From SLLG01 sp964403935 (GTDB lineage: Bacteria; Verrucomicrobiota; Verrucomicrobiia; Opitutales; Oceanipulchritudinaceae), in contig CAYOIB010000003.1 of assembly GCA_964403935.1 (NCBI GenBank), positions 1 to 64,000 of the forward strand: 64,000 nt of DNA. The letters are read 5' to 3'. Positions 1-7,898 of this stretch are shown in pieces (the stretch's first letter is position 1; the number at the start of each line of letters is the position of its first letter). A model generated the notes under the pieces. That model was not told the DNA's origin and searched no databases. It saw only the letters and a program-made list of their open reading frames with translations. The position numbers and the translations under genes were made by a program.

Positions 1-47
1 GAACAAATAAGCTCGGGGCCGCGGATGCAGTTGGCCCCATACACCTC

Positions 48-135
48 GCAGAGCCCACGCAACAATATCTTACCTGGTAGAATATGTACCCGCGATGCAT
101 CCCCCCCGCAGGCCGCGCGTGGGCGCGGCGGCGGA
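48..135. repeat. 88-bp direct repeat, copy 1
   Basis: This block runs from GCAGAGCCC to GGCGGCGGA and recurs almost exactly at 281-367. The two copies differ by one substitution (C to A near the start) and by one base in a C-run (7 versus 6). No convincing gene covers either copy. The flanking sequence (1-47, 136-280, 368-548) shows no coding potential I trust; 439-446 and 459-466 form an 8-bp GCGCGGAA hairpin downstream of the glycosidase stop codon. The origin of the duplication is unknown. Confidence 0.9.
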
Positions 136-280
136 TTTCATCCTTCCTTCGATTTCAGGTTGATTCACTTCGGGATGGTTGAACCCAATTCTTGAAAAAA
201 AGCCTACGGGACCCGGGAAAAACCCCAAGCGCAGGTGCCCGACACAAAAGTGTCCCCACTGCTATTGGCCAGCCTATGAG

Positions 281-367
281 GCAGAGCCAACGCAACAATA
301 TCTTACCTGGTAGAATATGTACCCGCGATGCATCCCCCCGCAGGCCGCGCGTGGGCGCGGCGGCGGA
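281..367. repeat. 88-bp direct repeat, copy 2
   Basis: Second copy of the repeat at 48-135, in the same orientation and 233 bp further on. It lies downstream of the minus-strand glycosidase gene. The near-identity suggests a recent duplication or a dispersed intergenic repeat of this genome; only these two copies were seen in the window. Confidence 0.9.
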
Positions 368-548
368 AGCGTGGGGCGGGTGCAATCGGCACCTTGCCCT
401 GGCTGTGTACGGAAGGGCTTTGAGCGCGGGGGCCGCGGGCGCGGAATGGGTTGGGACCTTCCGCGCGCCCGCGTCAGGGCGGATTACGTTCTGGATCTGC
501 TATGGCCTCCCGGCGGGCCCACAGGCTTCCTCCGATCCTCCCGAACTC

Positions 549-3500
549 TCAGAAGGCCACGCGAACGAACTGCCAATTGTCACCCTGTGGAGGGGCGAGG
601 ACTTCAATGGTTATACGATCGACGCCGTCCGCTCCGGCCTGCCGGGTTGCTTCGACGGTGACGTTGTTCTCTCCGCTGTTCGACACCCATGTCTCAAGAT
701 CCCGACTCACCTCCACACGGAATTGATGCTCCGGATCATTGACCCGGACCTCAAAAGTGGCGGTAAAGAGGACATCGGCATCCATGACCGGGGCGACCTC
801 AATGAATGGCCGACGGGTCGGATCTTTCGGATCCGAGCCGAAGAGGTACTCCTCGAGGTTGGAGAAGCCATCTTCATCGGCATCAACTTCGGGCCGTCCG
901 ATACCGGACTCCTTTTCCGCAGTCGTGAAGGCGGGCCAGGTGGCGTAGCTGGAAGACGTGACCGGCTCAAACTCCAGAAGCGAGTAGAGAGCAGCCCCAG
1001 GAAGGTCGAAGCGAACCGCTCCGTTGTCCAGGTCAGCTGAAAGGGTTGCCATGGGGTAGCCATTGCCGTCGAGGGCGCGAGCCTGGGTAAGGCTACCGTG
1101 ATGGCGAAGCCAGACGGTGGCATCGATGCCTTCCATCTGCCAGGGCGTTTCACCTACCGAAACGATCTCACTCCCGCGGTAGCTCGTTCCCCCCGAGTTG
1201 AGGGTGATAGGCCTTTCGAGGTACCCACGGAGCCATTCACGGGTGCCCGCCTGGAGGAGGATGCGGCCCGACCGATGAAGAGGCAGGCCATCGAGCGAGG
1301 TTGCCACCACAGTGCCCCACTCATTGCGCATCTCGATAGAGATGTCTTCGAGGTCAACCCGACCGGCGTGAGCGAGCCAGCCCGCGAGGCCTTGGCTGCG
1401 TGGCGTATTTACAACGAGCCGACCCTCTCCTTCGGTGGGGTTGCTGGCATTGATACCCTTTGCCTGCCCCCAGTGGGTGGCGACTTGGTCATTGAGGCTT
1501 CGCACAATGCGGGCGTCATAATCGATGTAGGCATCGAGGTCGGGGTGAACGGTGTCTGCATCGCTGCCGAAGGCAATCTCCACTTTTCCGACAAGCATGG
1601 CGAGCGGGTCCACAGAGCCTGATCCGGAGTTGGGGTCGTAATCAAACTCTTGTGTGGGATCGCGCGTCGGATCCCACCCACGACTCTCCTGAATGATCGC
1701 TGGTTCCTGACTCGCAATGTTGCTCACTGTCCGACGCTCAACGACGGCGTTATCCGCTTCTTCAACATCGCCGCGCCGGTAGATCAAGGCGGCTGCAGGG
1801 AACTGTCCGGCGAGGGCCGGACTGACGAAGTTCCATGTACGCGTGCCGCTCTGCCAACTGGGCGCATCGGTGGCGAACCAGAAGATGGCATCGATATCGG
1901 TGAGCGCCCCGTAGGCGGCGACGGTGAGCGCGCCTTCGCTCTTGTAATGAATCGGCAAGGTCCAGGTCATTTCTGAAATGATACTGGGATGTCCTTCGAC
2001 TTGTTTGTAGGCCACGGGGCTGCGCCTCGGGTTGTTTACGACCGGGACGGTGTAGAAGCGGTCGCCTCCGGATACAGCCGTAAACACGCCCTTCGTGCTA
2101 ATATAGGCGTTGAAGTATTTATGAGAATCGAGAACCCCTGCCGCGGTATAGGTATAGTATTCGGCATCCAAAAGGTGCGCGTTGTCAGCCGTGTGCCAGT
2201 TTGAGGCAGTGAGAAGTGATGGTGCGCCCAGATCGTCGCGAATGAAAGCCTTCATCTCCTCATAGAAACCATACTGCAACTCCGTAAGGAATTCGATCTG
2301 ATCGGCTATGCGGCGCTTCTTGACCGCGCTGGCTCCCACACCGTCGCGGGTCATATGCCAAGCTCCGAGGACGGTCATCCGCCCTTGGCCGATGGCATCG
2401 CGCGCCTGTGTGAGCTGACCGCCCCATGAACTGATAGCGGCGTTGATGGAGCCGTATTTCGCGACCAGAAAATCACCGAATGCCCGGTCGGCTTTCTGTG
2501 TCTGAACAGGGGGCCAGCTGCTCGGCTCAAAGGTATTAAAAAAGAGATTGTCCTCGTTCTGGATCTCTATGATGGCGACGGCCGGTTCCTGCCCGAGTGG
2601 CGTCTGATCCTCGTCATAAGGATTCGGGCGCACGAGCAGTTCTCTTGTCCAATTCTTATAGGCATTCTTGAAATCCTCATCAAAGAAGATGAGCCCAAAC
2701 GGTGCCCGATCCGCCAGGCCGGGGTTGGCAGCGATCCAACTGGAGGTGTAACCCTCGATCCCCCACCCGGCCTGGATTCGCAAGCCGAGGATGAAGAAGT
2801 GGGACAGCTTGGTGTAGATCCCCTGCTCCCGCGCCGCCACGACAAGACGCTGGACATCGTCGATGGCGGCGCTGCGGACATCGCCCATGTTTGGAGCGGC
2901 GTTATTGAACAGACTGGTATGCCAACGGACCAAATTGACTCCCCGCTTGGCAAGAAACCGAACCATTGCCGGCAAATCACTGCCGGAGGGCACGCCCGTC
3001 GTGGCCGCCCAGAAGCGCACCGGTTCACCATTGCCGAGAATAAACTTGTCGCCATCGCGCGTGACAAATCCGTCCTGCCCGGCCCGGGTTTCATTCAAAT
3101 AACGAAGGTCAAAGGCGCTCTGGCTGGTATAGGGGTCCGCTCCGGGATCAAAGTTGAAGAAGCCCGGCACCCCGGCTTCAAAGACGGCAGTCAAGGTGCG
3201 TGCCTGATCCATTGTGAGCCACAGCGGGTTGGTGTTCTCCATCCCGGCCGGGACGTCGCCCTGCCACTCCTTGAAGGCATATCCAAAAGCACTCTCGGCT
3301 TCAATCCGCACCTCCGCACCCAACGTGTAGCTGCTGAGCGCCGGAAAGGCTTGCACGCTGCCGTTTGCCCCGGCCCCTAGATTGAGGGTGAAGGTGTCCA
3401 GCGTCGGAACAACCGAAGTCGCGCTGGCCCCAAAGCGGATTTCATCGACGAACAAGGCCTTCTCCTGCCCCACCACACGGATGCGATCAAAGGCATAGTT

Positions 3501-4157
3501 GCCGTTTGCCGTCGCGGTGGCAGGCTGTGACTCAATCGGTGTATCCAATTCAGGATCAAACCAGATCGTGGCGGTGTCATTGCCCGGCTTGAACTCGAAT
3601 CGGACCACGTAGAGGTGCGTCTCGCTGTCCAGGGGCGTGTCGCCGCTGTGCTGGAAGATGGCTTGACCCCATCCTTGCCCCATTGACAAACGGGAAGCCG
3701 AACTGTCGGCCAAAGCAACGACGGCTTGACCCGAAGACGATGCGGGATCGCTGAGGCGCACCAGCAAACTCAACCAGAGCGTTGTGTTGTCCGCGCTTCC
3801 GATAAGGCCACCATTGATGTAGTCCGCAAAGGGTCCCGAGGCGCGGGTGTCGTAGAGACCCGTCAGCCAGATCCCGCCACCCGCCGCTTCCAGTTTGTCG
3901 CCGCTGGTATCGAGCGCGCCGTAAATAAGGCTGTCTGCCCGGACCTTCAGGTCCACATGAACATTATCCACCGAATAGGCGCTGAGACCGGTGGACGCTG
4001 GGGGGGCGTCCTGGCCGGGAGCTCCCATGTTGAGATCGCGCTTGTAACCAGAAAAATCCTCATAGGCGATGGTCTGGGCGCTGACATGGGTGGAAGTGAG
4101 AACGAGGGTTGCCAGCAGGATAATCCTGCGGGGGGAAGCAAGGAGGGGGTATTTCAT
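549..4157 (-). CDS. Secreted multidomain glycoside hydrolase (clan GH-A-like)
   Basis: A 1202-residue exported protein. Residues 1-28 form a signal peptide ending VSAQ. A LamG/jelly-roll-like region follows (about 30-250), then a bacterial InlB-type repeat (about 255-330, ending LTAVFE), then a TIM-barrel-like domain. In the barrel, the motif EIQNED near residue 532 fits the acid/base Asn-Glu of clan GH-A, and ISEMTW near 727 fits the nucleophile. The tail carries an aspartate-rich DADEDGFSNLEEYLFGSDP segment, a thrombospondin-type-3-like calcium repeat common in verrucomicrobial exoproteins. The substrate cannot be named; a beta-glycan-degrading role outside the cell is inferred. It appears monocistronic. 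The gene upstream, kdsD, is unrelated in function. Confidence 0.8.
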   Translation of the reverse strand: MKYPLLASPRRIILLATLVLTSTHVSAQTIAYEDFSGYKRDLNMGAPGQDAPPASTGLSAYSVDNVHVDLKVRADSLIYGALDTSGDKLEAAGGGIWLTGLYDTRASGPFADYINGGLIGSADNTTLWLSLLVRLSDPASSSGQAVVALADSSASRLSMGQGWGQAIFQHSGDTPLDSETHLYVVRFEFKPGNDTATIWFDPELDTPIESQPATATANGNYAFDRIRVVGQEKALFVDEIRFGASATSVVPTLDTFTLNLGAGANGSVQAFPALSSYTLGAEVRIEAESAFGYAFKEWQGDVPAGMENTNPLWLTMDQARTLTAVFEAGVPGFFNFDPGADPYTSQSAFDLRYLNETRAGQDGFVTRDGDKFILGNGEPVRFWAATTGVPSGSDLPAMVRFLAKRGVNLVRWHTSLFNNAAPNMGDVRSAAIDDVQRLVVAAREQGIYTKLSHFFILGLRIQAGWGIEGYTSSWIAANPGLADRAPFGLIFFDEDFKNAYKNWTRELLVRPNPYDEDQTPLGQEPAVAIIEIQNEDNLFFNTFEPSSWPPVQTQKADRAFGDFLVAKYGSINAAISSWGGQLTQARDAIGQGRMTVLGAWHMTRDGVGASAVKKRRIADQIEFLTELQYGFYEEMKAFIRDDLGAPSLLTASNWHTADNAHLLDAEYYTYTAAGVLDSHKYFNAYISTKGVFTAVSGGDRFYTVPVVNNPRRSPVAYKQVEGHPSIISEMTWTLPIHYKSEGALTVAAYGALTDIDAIFWFATDAPSWQSGTRTWNFVSPALAGQFPAAALIYRRGDVEEADNAVVERRTVSNIASQEPAIIQESRGWDPTRDPTQEFDYDPNSGSGSVDPLAMLVGKVEIAFGSDADTVHPDLDAYIDYDARIVRSLNDQVATHWGQAKGINASNPTEGEGRLVVNTPRSQGLAGWLAHAGRVDLEDISIEMRNEWGTVVATSLDGLPLHRSGRILLQAGTREWLRGYLERPITLNSGGTSYRGSEIVSVGETPWQMEGIDATVWLRHHGSLTQARALDGNGYPMATLSADLDNGAVRFDLPGAALYSLLEFEPVTSSSYATWPAFTTAEKESGIGRPEVDADEDGFSNLEEYLFGSDPKDPTRRPFIEVAPVMDADVLFTATFEVRVNDPEHQFRVEVSRDLETWVSNSGENNVTVEATRQAGADGVDRITIEVLAPPQGDNWQFVRVAF

Positions 4158-4215
4158 GGCCTCCCATCATGCGCAAATGCGCCTCAATGGGAAGCGGAAC
4201 TTCCCTGAACTTCTT

Positions 4216-5256
4216 CTAGTAGAGTTTTAGCTTGGGCAGGTCCTGCCCATCGAGAAGGCCGACCGGCTGATTATCGGGGTCGACCACGATAAGGTCATTG
4301 ATCCGGGAGCGTTCGAGTAACTTGAGGGCGTCGACGACCAAGGTCCCTGCGGCGATGGTTTTGGGGTTGCGTGTCATGTAATCGCCAACCCTGGCTTCCA
4401 GAACGCCGTCCATGCCCAGTGCCAGACGCCGAAAATCCCCGTCAGTAAAGACACCACACAACCTGCCGGTGGCGGCATCGGTGACCGCTGCAGTGCCGCA
4501 CTTGGCCCGCGTCAATTCAAGGAGGACATCCTTGATGCTGGCTTCGCTCGTCACCCGTGCCATCCGCTCATCCGTTCGCATCACTTCGTGCACCTGCAGG
4601 ACAAGGCGTTGCCCGATCGCACCCCCCGGATGAAAACGGGCAAAGTCTTCCCGCGTGAATCCCCGCAGGCCGGCGTAGGCCATGGCCAAGGCATCTCCCA
4701 GGGCCTGAGCCGCAGTTGTGCTGGCTGTCGGGGCCAGGTTGAGCGGACAGCCTTCATGTCGATAATGAAAGAGCAGGACCGCATCAGCCATGCTGGCGAG
4801 TTGCGACTGCGTATCGGCCGTAACCGCGACCACTTCGACCCCGAAGCGCCGGAGAGCTGGAAGGAGGCGCACGATTTCATCCGTCTCCCCACTATTGCTG
4901 AGGAGGAAAGCGAGGTCGCCCTCCATGCAAATACCAAAGTCACCATGGAAGGCCTGGATCGGATCCAGAAACATGGACCGCACCCCCGTACTATTGAAGG
5001 TGGCGACCAGCTTTTGACTGACCGGGACGTTCTTTCCGACCCCGGAAAAGATCAGCTTTCTCCCGTTCCGAACCACCCGATCAATTCGTTCCAGGATGGC
5101 GGCGAATCCAGCATCGAGGCCCGAGGAAGTCGCCTCAATGGCTTCAATCTCCCAGCGCAGGCATTTACGTGCCTCCGCCAAGGCGGCTTCGACGGGAAAC
5201 CGAGCCGAGGATCCAGCACCGGTAGAAGGGCTCGATTCATTCATCACCGGACCCAT
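4216..5256 (-). CDS. kdsD: Arabinose-5-phosphate isomerase (KpsF/GutQ family)
   Basis: A 346-residue cytoplasmic enzyme that interconverts ribulose-5-phosphate and arabinose-5-phosphate, the first step toward Kdo of lipopolysaccharide. An N-terminal SIS domain (about 40-190) contains SGVGKN and LSNSGETDE phosphosugar-binding motifs. Two CBS domains fill residues about 215-346 (GVFTDGDFRR, and a final PVGLLDGQDLPKL). Length and order match the family. A second ATG at 5244 (MNESS) is an equally possible start; neither has a strong ribosome binding site. No other Kdo gene is adjacent. Confidence 0.9.
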   Translation of the reverse strand: MGPVMNESSPSTGAGSSARFPVEAALAEARKCLRWEIEAIEATSSGLDAGFAAILERIDRVVRNGRKLIFSGVGKNVPVSQKLVATFNSTGVRSMFLDPIQAFHGDFGICMEGDLAFLLSNSGETDEIVRLLPALRRFGVEVVAVTADTQSQLASMADAVLLFHYRHEGCPLNLAPTASTTAAQALGDALAMAYAGLRGFTREDFARFHPGGAIGQRLVLQVHEVMRTDERMARVTSEASIKDVLLELTRAKCGTAAVTDAATGRLCGVFTDGDFRRLALGMDGVLEARVGDYMTRNPKTIAAGTLVVDALKLLERSRINDLIVVDPDNQPVGLLDGQDLPKLKLY

Positions 5257-5723
5257 TCAAGGGAGAGCGCGGCCGGGCGCAAGGCAACTCCACCAGACAG
5301 ACATCGGCCCTTTGTGGAACTGTCTTTTCCAGTCTGGACTATTCAATGACGACGCAGCCCTCTTCCGCATTAAAGGCGTAGGTCCACCTATGAAAACGCC
5401 TGAAGTCAAGGCGGCGCTCCGCCGCTCCGGGATTAAAAAAGGAAGCCCTCCACCTGTGCCGGAAGGAAATTCAAGCTCTTATCCTATTGTGCGGATAAGT
5501 GGGTGCTCTCGCGGCGACTTTTGTCTTCCGGTTTACGGCATGACAGCCACCACCGCTTCCAAGCTCCCGTATTGCAAGTATCAGAGAAGAGCGCAGTGAA
5601 AATCTTCCGAACACTGCAGAGGGCCAAGTCTTTTAAGGTAGCGACAAGATTCTCTCGGTCAAACGATTTTCGCTGAGAGTCCGGAAAGCGGGTGCCCGCT
5701 CATTCAGAGAGATCGGCCGGGGT
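5257..5723. other. Intergenic region with a short palindrome
   Basis: No gene is supported here. A perfect palindromic hairpin AGCGGG-TG-CCCGCT lies at 5687-5700, 24 nt past the DUF2017 stop codon, and may act in 3' end formation of the clpS transcript, although no T-run follows. The region also has to hold the kdsD promoter, but no clear -35/-10 pair was identified. Confidence 0.5.
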
Positions 5724-6206
5724 TCATAGCTCTTCGTCTTCAGGTGGGAGCAGACCTTGATATAGCGAGGGATCCAGCCCATGGATCACAGCTTCCTGCA
5801 GGGCGGCGAAGACGACATAGCCCCAGTATGCACGAGCCTGATCGGGGTCAGTCAGCCAAGGGCCGACAGCCCCCGCTTCGAGAGCGCTGTCCGGGATTGC
5901 TTTGAGCGCCTTTGAACGCAAAGCGAGGCGAATGGCCGAGGCCGCGCGCAGGAGGCATCCTGCTTCGGCTTCATCCAGCTCCACTGACCCCTGTTCGAAG
6001 GCGGCGTCCGTCAAAAGCCGATCGACCAGTTCATACTCTGCGTAGAAGTCGAGGCGATGTTCCTCCGCCAAAGCCTTCGCAATCTCGGCTTCGTCAGTTA
6101 AGGTGCTGCAGGTGGGTCCCTGAGGCTCTCCCCAGACATCACGGGCAAGCCGCTTCAAAGCGGCGCACTGGCCCCGCTGGAGGCGCAAATCAATCGATAT
6201 CTTCAC
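5724..6206 (-). CDS. DUF2017 family protein, coupled to clpS
   Basis: A 160-residue protein starting at GTG (6206), the only sensible start because no ATG lies downstream in frame. It overlaps the last 17 bases of clpS, so the two are probably translationally coupled. It contains the helical FYAEYELVDRLL and ARAYWGYVVFAALQEA segments of DUF2017, a family repeatedly found beside clpS (notably in Actinobacteria). The biochemical role is unknown; association with ClpS/ClpP proteolysis is inferred from neighbourhood only. The C-terminus is acidic (PPEDEEL). Confidence 0.75.
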   Translation of the reverse strand: MKISIDLRLQRGQCAALKRLARDVWGEPQGPTCSTLTDEAEIAKALAEEHRLDFYAEYELVDRLLTDAAFEQGSVELDEAEAGCLLRAASAIRLALRSKALKAIPDSALEAGAVGPWLTDPDQARAYWGYVVFAALQEAVIHGLDPSLYQGLLPPEDEEL

Positions 6207-6504
6207 GTTCCAGAATAGCCGACAGTTTCCACTGATGAAGCTGATGGACAAAAAGTTCAGCCTGCTCACGGGCCCCTTGCCACACCGTCGAGCGCCCGCA
6301 TTCATGGACTTCGAGCATGTGCCGCCGGGCTTTCTCGGTGGAAAAGCCGAAAAGACGCTTCAGCACCAGGACGACATAGCTCATGAGATTGACGGGGTCA
6401 TTGAGAACGACGACCCGCCAGGGCGGTTCCACCGCGGTGGCAGCGCGTGCCTCAACCGCTGTTTCGGTCGAGGAACTGCTTGAACTGATACTTCCAGGCA
6501 ACAA
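6190..6504 (-). CDS. clpS: ATP-dependent Clp protease adaptor ClpS
   Basis: A 104-residue N-end-rule adaptor that delivers substrates with destabilising N-termini to ClpAP/ClpCP. The core begins after a Ser-rich, disordered 30-residue leader. VVVLNDPVNLMSYVV is the conserved substrate-pocket segment (Asn-Asp pair), and the MLEVHECGRSTVWQG stretch matches the VHxxG motif. The Ser-rich N-terminal tail is typical. The gene's end overlaps the downstream DUF2017 gene. No clp protease gene is within the window. Confidence 0.93.
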   Translation of the reverse strand: MLPGSISSSSSSTETAVEARAATAVEPPWRVVVLNDPVNLMSYVVLVLKRLFGFSTEKARRHMLEVHECGRSTVWQGAREQAELFVHQLHQWKLSAILEREDID

Positions 6505-6563
6505 ACCGACAAATTACGCCGCCCCCGCTTGCACTGCCAAGAAAGAAAGCCTTTCCTCCGGGA

Positions 6564-6728
6564 ATGCACCCTTCAGATCCAGAGGACGCGTCACCGGCCC
6601 AGGAATCCAAGCCACCGGAGCATGGCATTCATCGATCAGCCAAGCCTTGGCCCCTCTCCTGGATCCTGATCATTGTCCTGACGTATATCCTGTTTCAGAC
6701 CGCCTATTTTGTGCTGGTCCGAAGCTGA
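6564..6728 (+). CDS. Small single-pass membrane protein (54 aa)
   Basis: An ATG at 6564 opens a 54-codon frame ending in TGA at 6726-6728. It reads as a polar, proline-rich N-terminal half (PEDASPAQESKPPEH) followed by one hydrophobic helix (WILIIVLTYILFQTAYFVLV) and a short Arg-Ser end. This pattern is more protein-like than chance, and the frame occupies the gap between clpS and the DtxR gene, which are both on the other strand. A GGGA lies directly before the ATG but is too close for a good ribosome binding site. Function unknown. Confidence 0.5.
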   Translation: MHPSDPEDASPAQESKPPEHGIHRSAKPWPLSWILIIVLTYILFQTAYFVLVRS

Positions 6729-6754
6729 CGGGCGCGGGGTTTAGCGGGCACCCG

Positions 6755-7414
6755 CTATTCCACCAGGATCTTGCCGGCCGCTGTTGGGCCGAGGGTAAGC
6801 GCCTTGGCCGATCCGGCTGCCTGGATGGTGGTGGAGTCGGCCACTTCATCGCGGTGGCGCACCTCGACGCCGCTTCCGGGCTTCAGGGCATTGGCTTCCA
6901 CAAACTGCAAAAACTCCGCATCCTGATCTGTGATCCGTGCAACCCGCAGCGGCTGCCCGATCGGACAGGAACGAAGGCTGTCCAACTCCCGGTGCTCGAA
7001 GTCGCCCTGTGGCCCCGGGATGGGATCCCCGTGGGGATCGACTTCCGGATGCCCCAGGACCTGATCAATGGCATTCAGTACCCGATCGGAGAGCGCATGT
7101 TCAAGGCGCTCTGCCTCATCATGAATCTCTGTCCAATCCAGTTTCAGAACGTCGACGAGGAACAATTCAACGAGGCGGTGTCGCCGGATCATGCCGAGCG
7201 CCAGGGCTTCGCCCGCTCCGGTCAGTCGAACACCTCGGCGCGGGGTGTAGTCCAAGAGGCCGCGGCGCTCGATCGACTTCATCATCGTCGTCGCTGTCCC
7301 CGCTGAAACCTTCAAAGCGGTGGCGATTTTTCCCATGGGAACGGGTTTATCGACGTCGTTCAACTGAAGGAGGTAGATCTCCTTGACGTAGTCTTCAACA
7401 GTCGATGTTGCCAT
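6755..7414 (-). CDS. DtxR/MntR-family metal-dependent transcriptional repressor
   Basis: A 219-residue cytoplasmic regulator. The start at 7414 (MATSTVEDYVKEIYLL) matches the family N-terminus, so the 12 codons upstream are not used. It has an N-terminal winged helix (about 1-60, KVSAGTATTMMKSIERRGLLDY), a metal-binding dimerisation domain (HDEAERLEHALSDRVL, GHPEVDPHGDPIP) and a C-terminal SH3-like FeoA domain (about 145-219). DtxR responds to Fe2+ and MntR to Mn2+; the sequence does not decide which. No metal transporter is adjacent. A palindrome AGCGGG-CA-CCCGCT (6743-6756) overlaps its stop codon. Confidence 0.9.
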   Translation of the reverse strand: MATSTVEDYVKEIYLLQLNDVDKPVPMGKIATALKVSAGTATTMMKSIERRGLLDYTPRRGVRLTGAGEALALGMIRRHRLVELFLVDVLKLDWTEIHDEAERLEHALSDRVLNAIDQVLGHPEVDPHGDPIPGPQGDFEHRELDSLRSCPIGQPLRVARITDQDAEFLQFVEANALKPGSGVEVRHRDEVADSTTIQAAGSAKALTLGPTAAGKILVE

Positions 7415-7471
7415 CCGGGTAACCCAAAGGTACAGAGTGTTCGGGCGCAAACAGAAGCAGGCCGTGGCGGC

Positions 7472-7741
7472 TCAGGCCTCCTCGAATTTGCGATCGAAGA
7501 GCACCTTCAGATCGTTGAGCATTTCCTGGGCACCTTCGCCAGAAGCGGAAAACTTCAGCTTGGAGCCTTGGCCCGCCGCGAGCATCATCAATCCCATGAT
7601 GCTTTTACCGTTCACCTGCTCGTCGTCCTTCTCGACATAGATATCGGCCGGATAGCGGTTGGCAATTCGAACGATCATTGCCGCGGGACGTGCATGAACG
7701 CCCATTTTGTTCTGCACAACCAGTTCGATAGTATGATCCAT
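7472..7741 (-). CDS. HPr-family phosphocarrier protein
   Basis: An 89-residue PTS phosphocarrier. His16 in MGVHARPA is the EI phosphorylation site, and Ser47 in NGKSIMGLMML is the position phosphorylated by HPr kinase. An alternative ATG at 7756 would add five residues; the 7741 start gives the normal family length. No PTS enzyme I or sugar permease lies nearby. In Gram-negative bacteria with few PTS permeases this protein usually has a regulatory role, with HprK. That is family knowledge; the sequence here shows only that both phospho-sites are intact. Confidence 0.93.
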   Translation of the reverse strand: MDHTIELVVQNKMGVHARPAAMIVRIANRYPADIYVEKDDEQVNGKSIMGLMMLAAGQGSKLKFSASGEGAQEMLNDLKVLFDRKFEEA

Positions 7742-7898
7742 GGATTCAACGTGCATCGTTATCGCTTTGGAAGTAGGATTCCGATCGATTAGGTAAATGC
7801 TGGCTGGGGAAGCTTGGAAAGCAAATGCTTTTTCACCCCGAGGTGTCGCCGCGCCCAATAGCCCGGATCGCGACCGGCAGCCAAGAACCACAGAGGCA

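Noticed and set aside
192..1040. Long plus-strand open frame over the glycosidase gene's end
   Set aside because: It runs across the repeat and then antisense to the glycosidase gene; composition is arginine/glycine/proline-rich with no recognisable domain.
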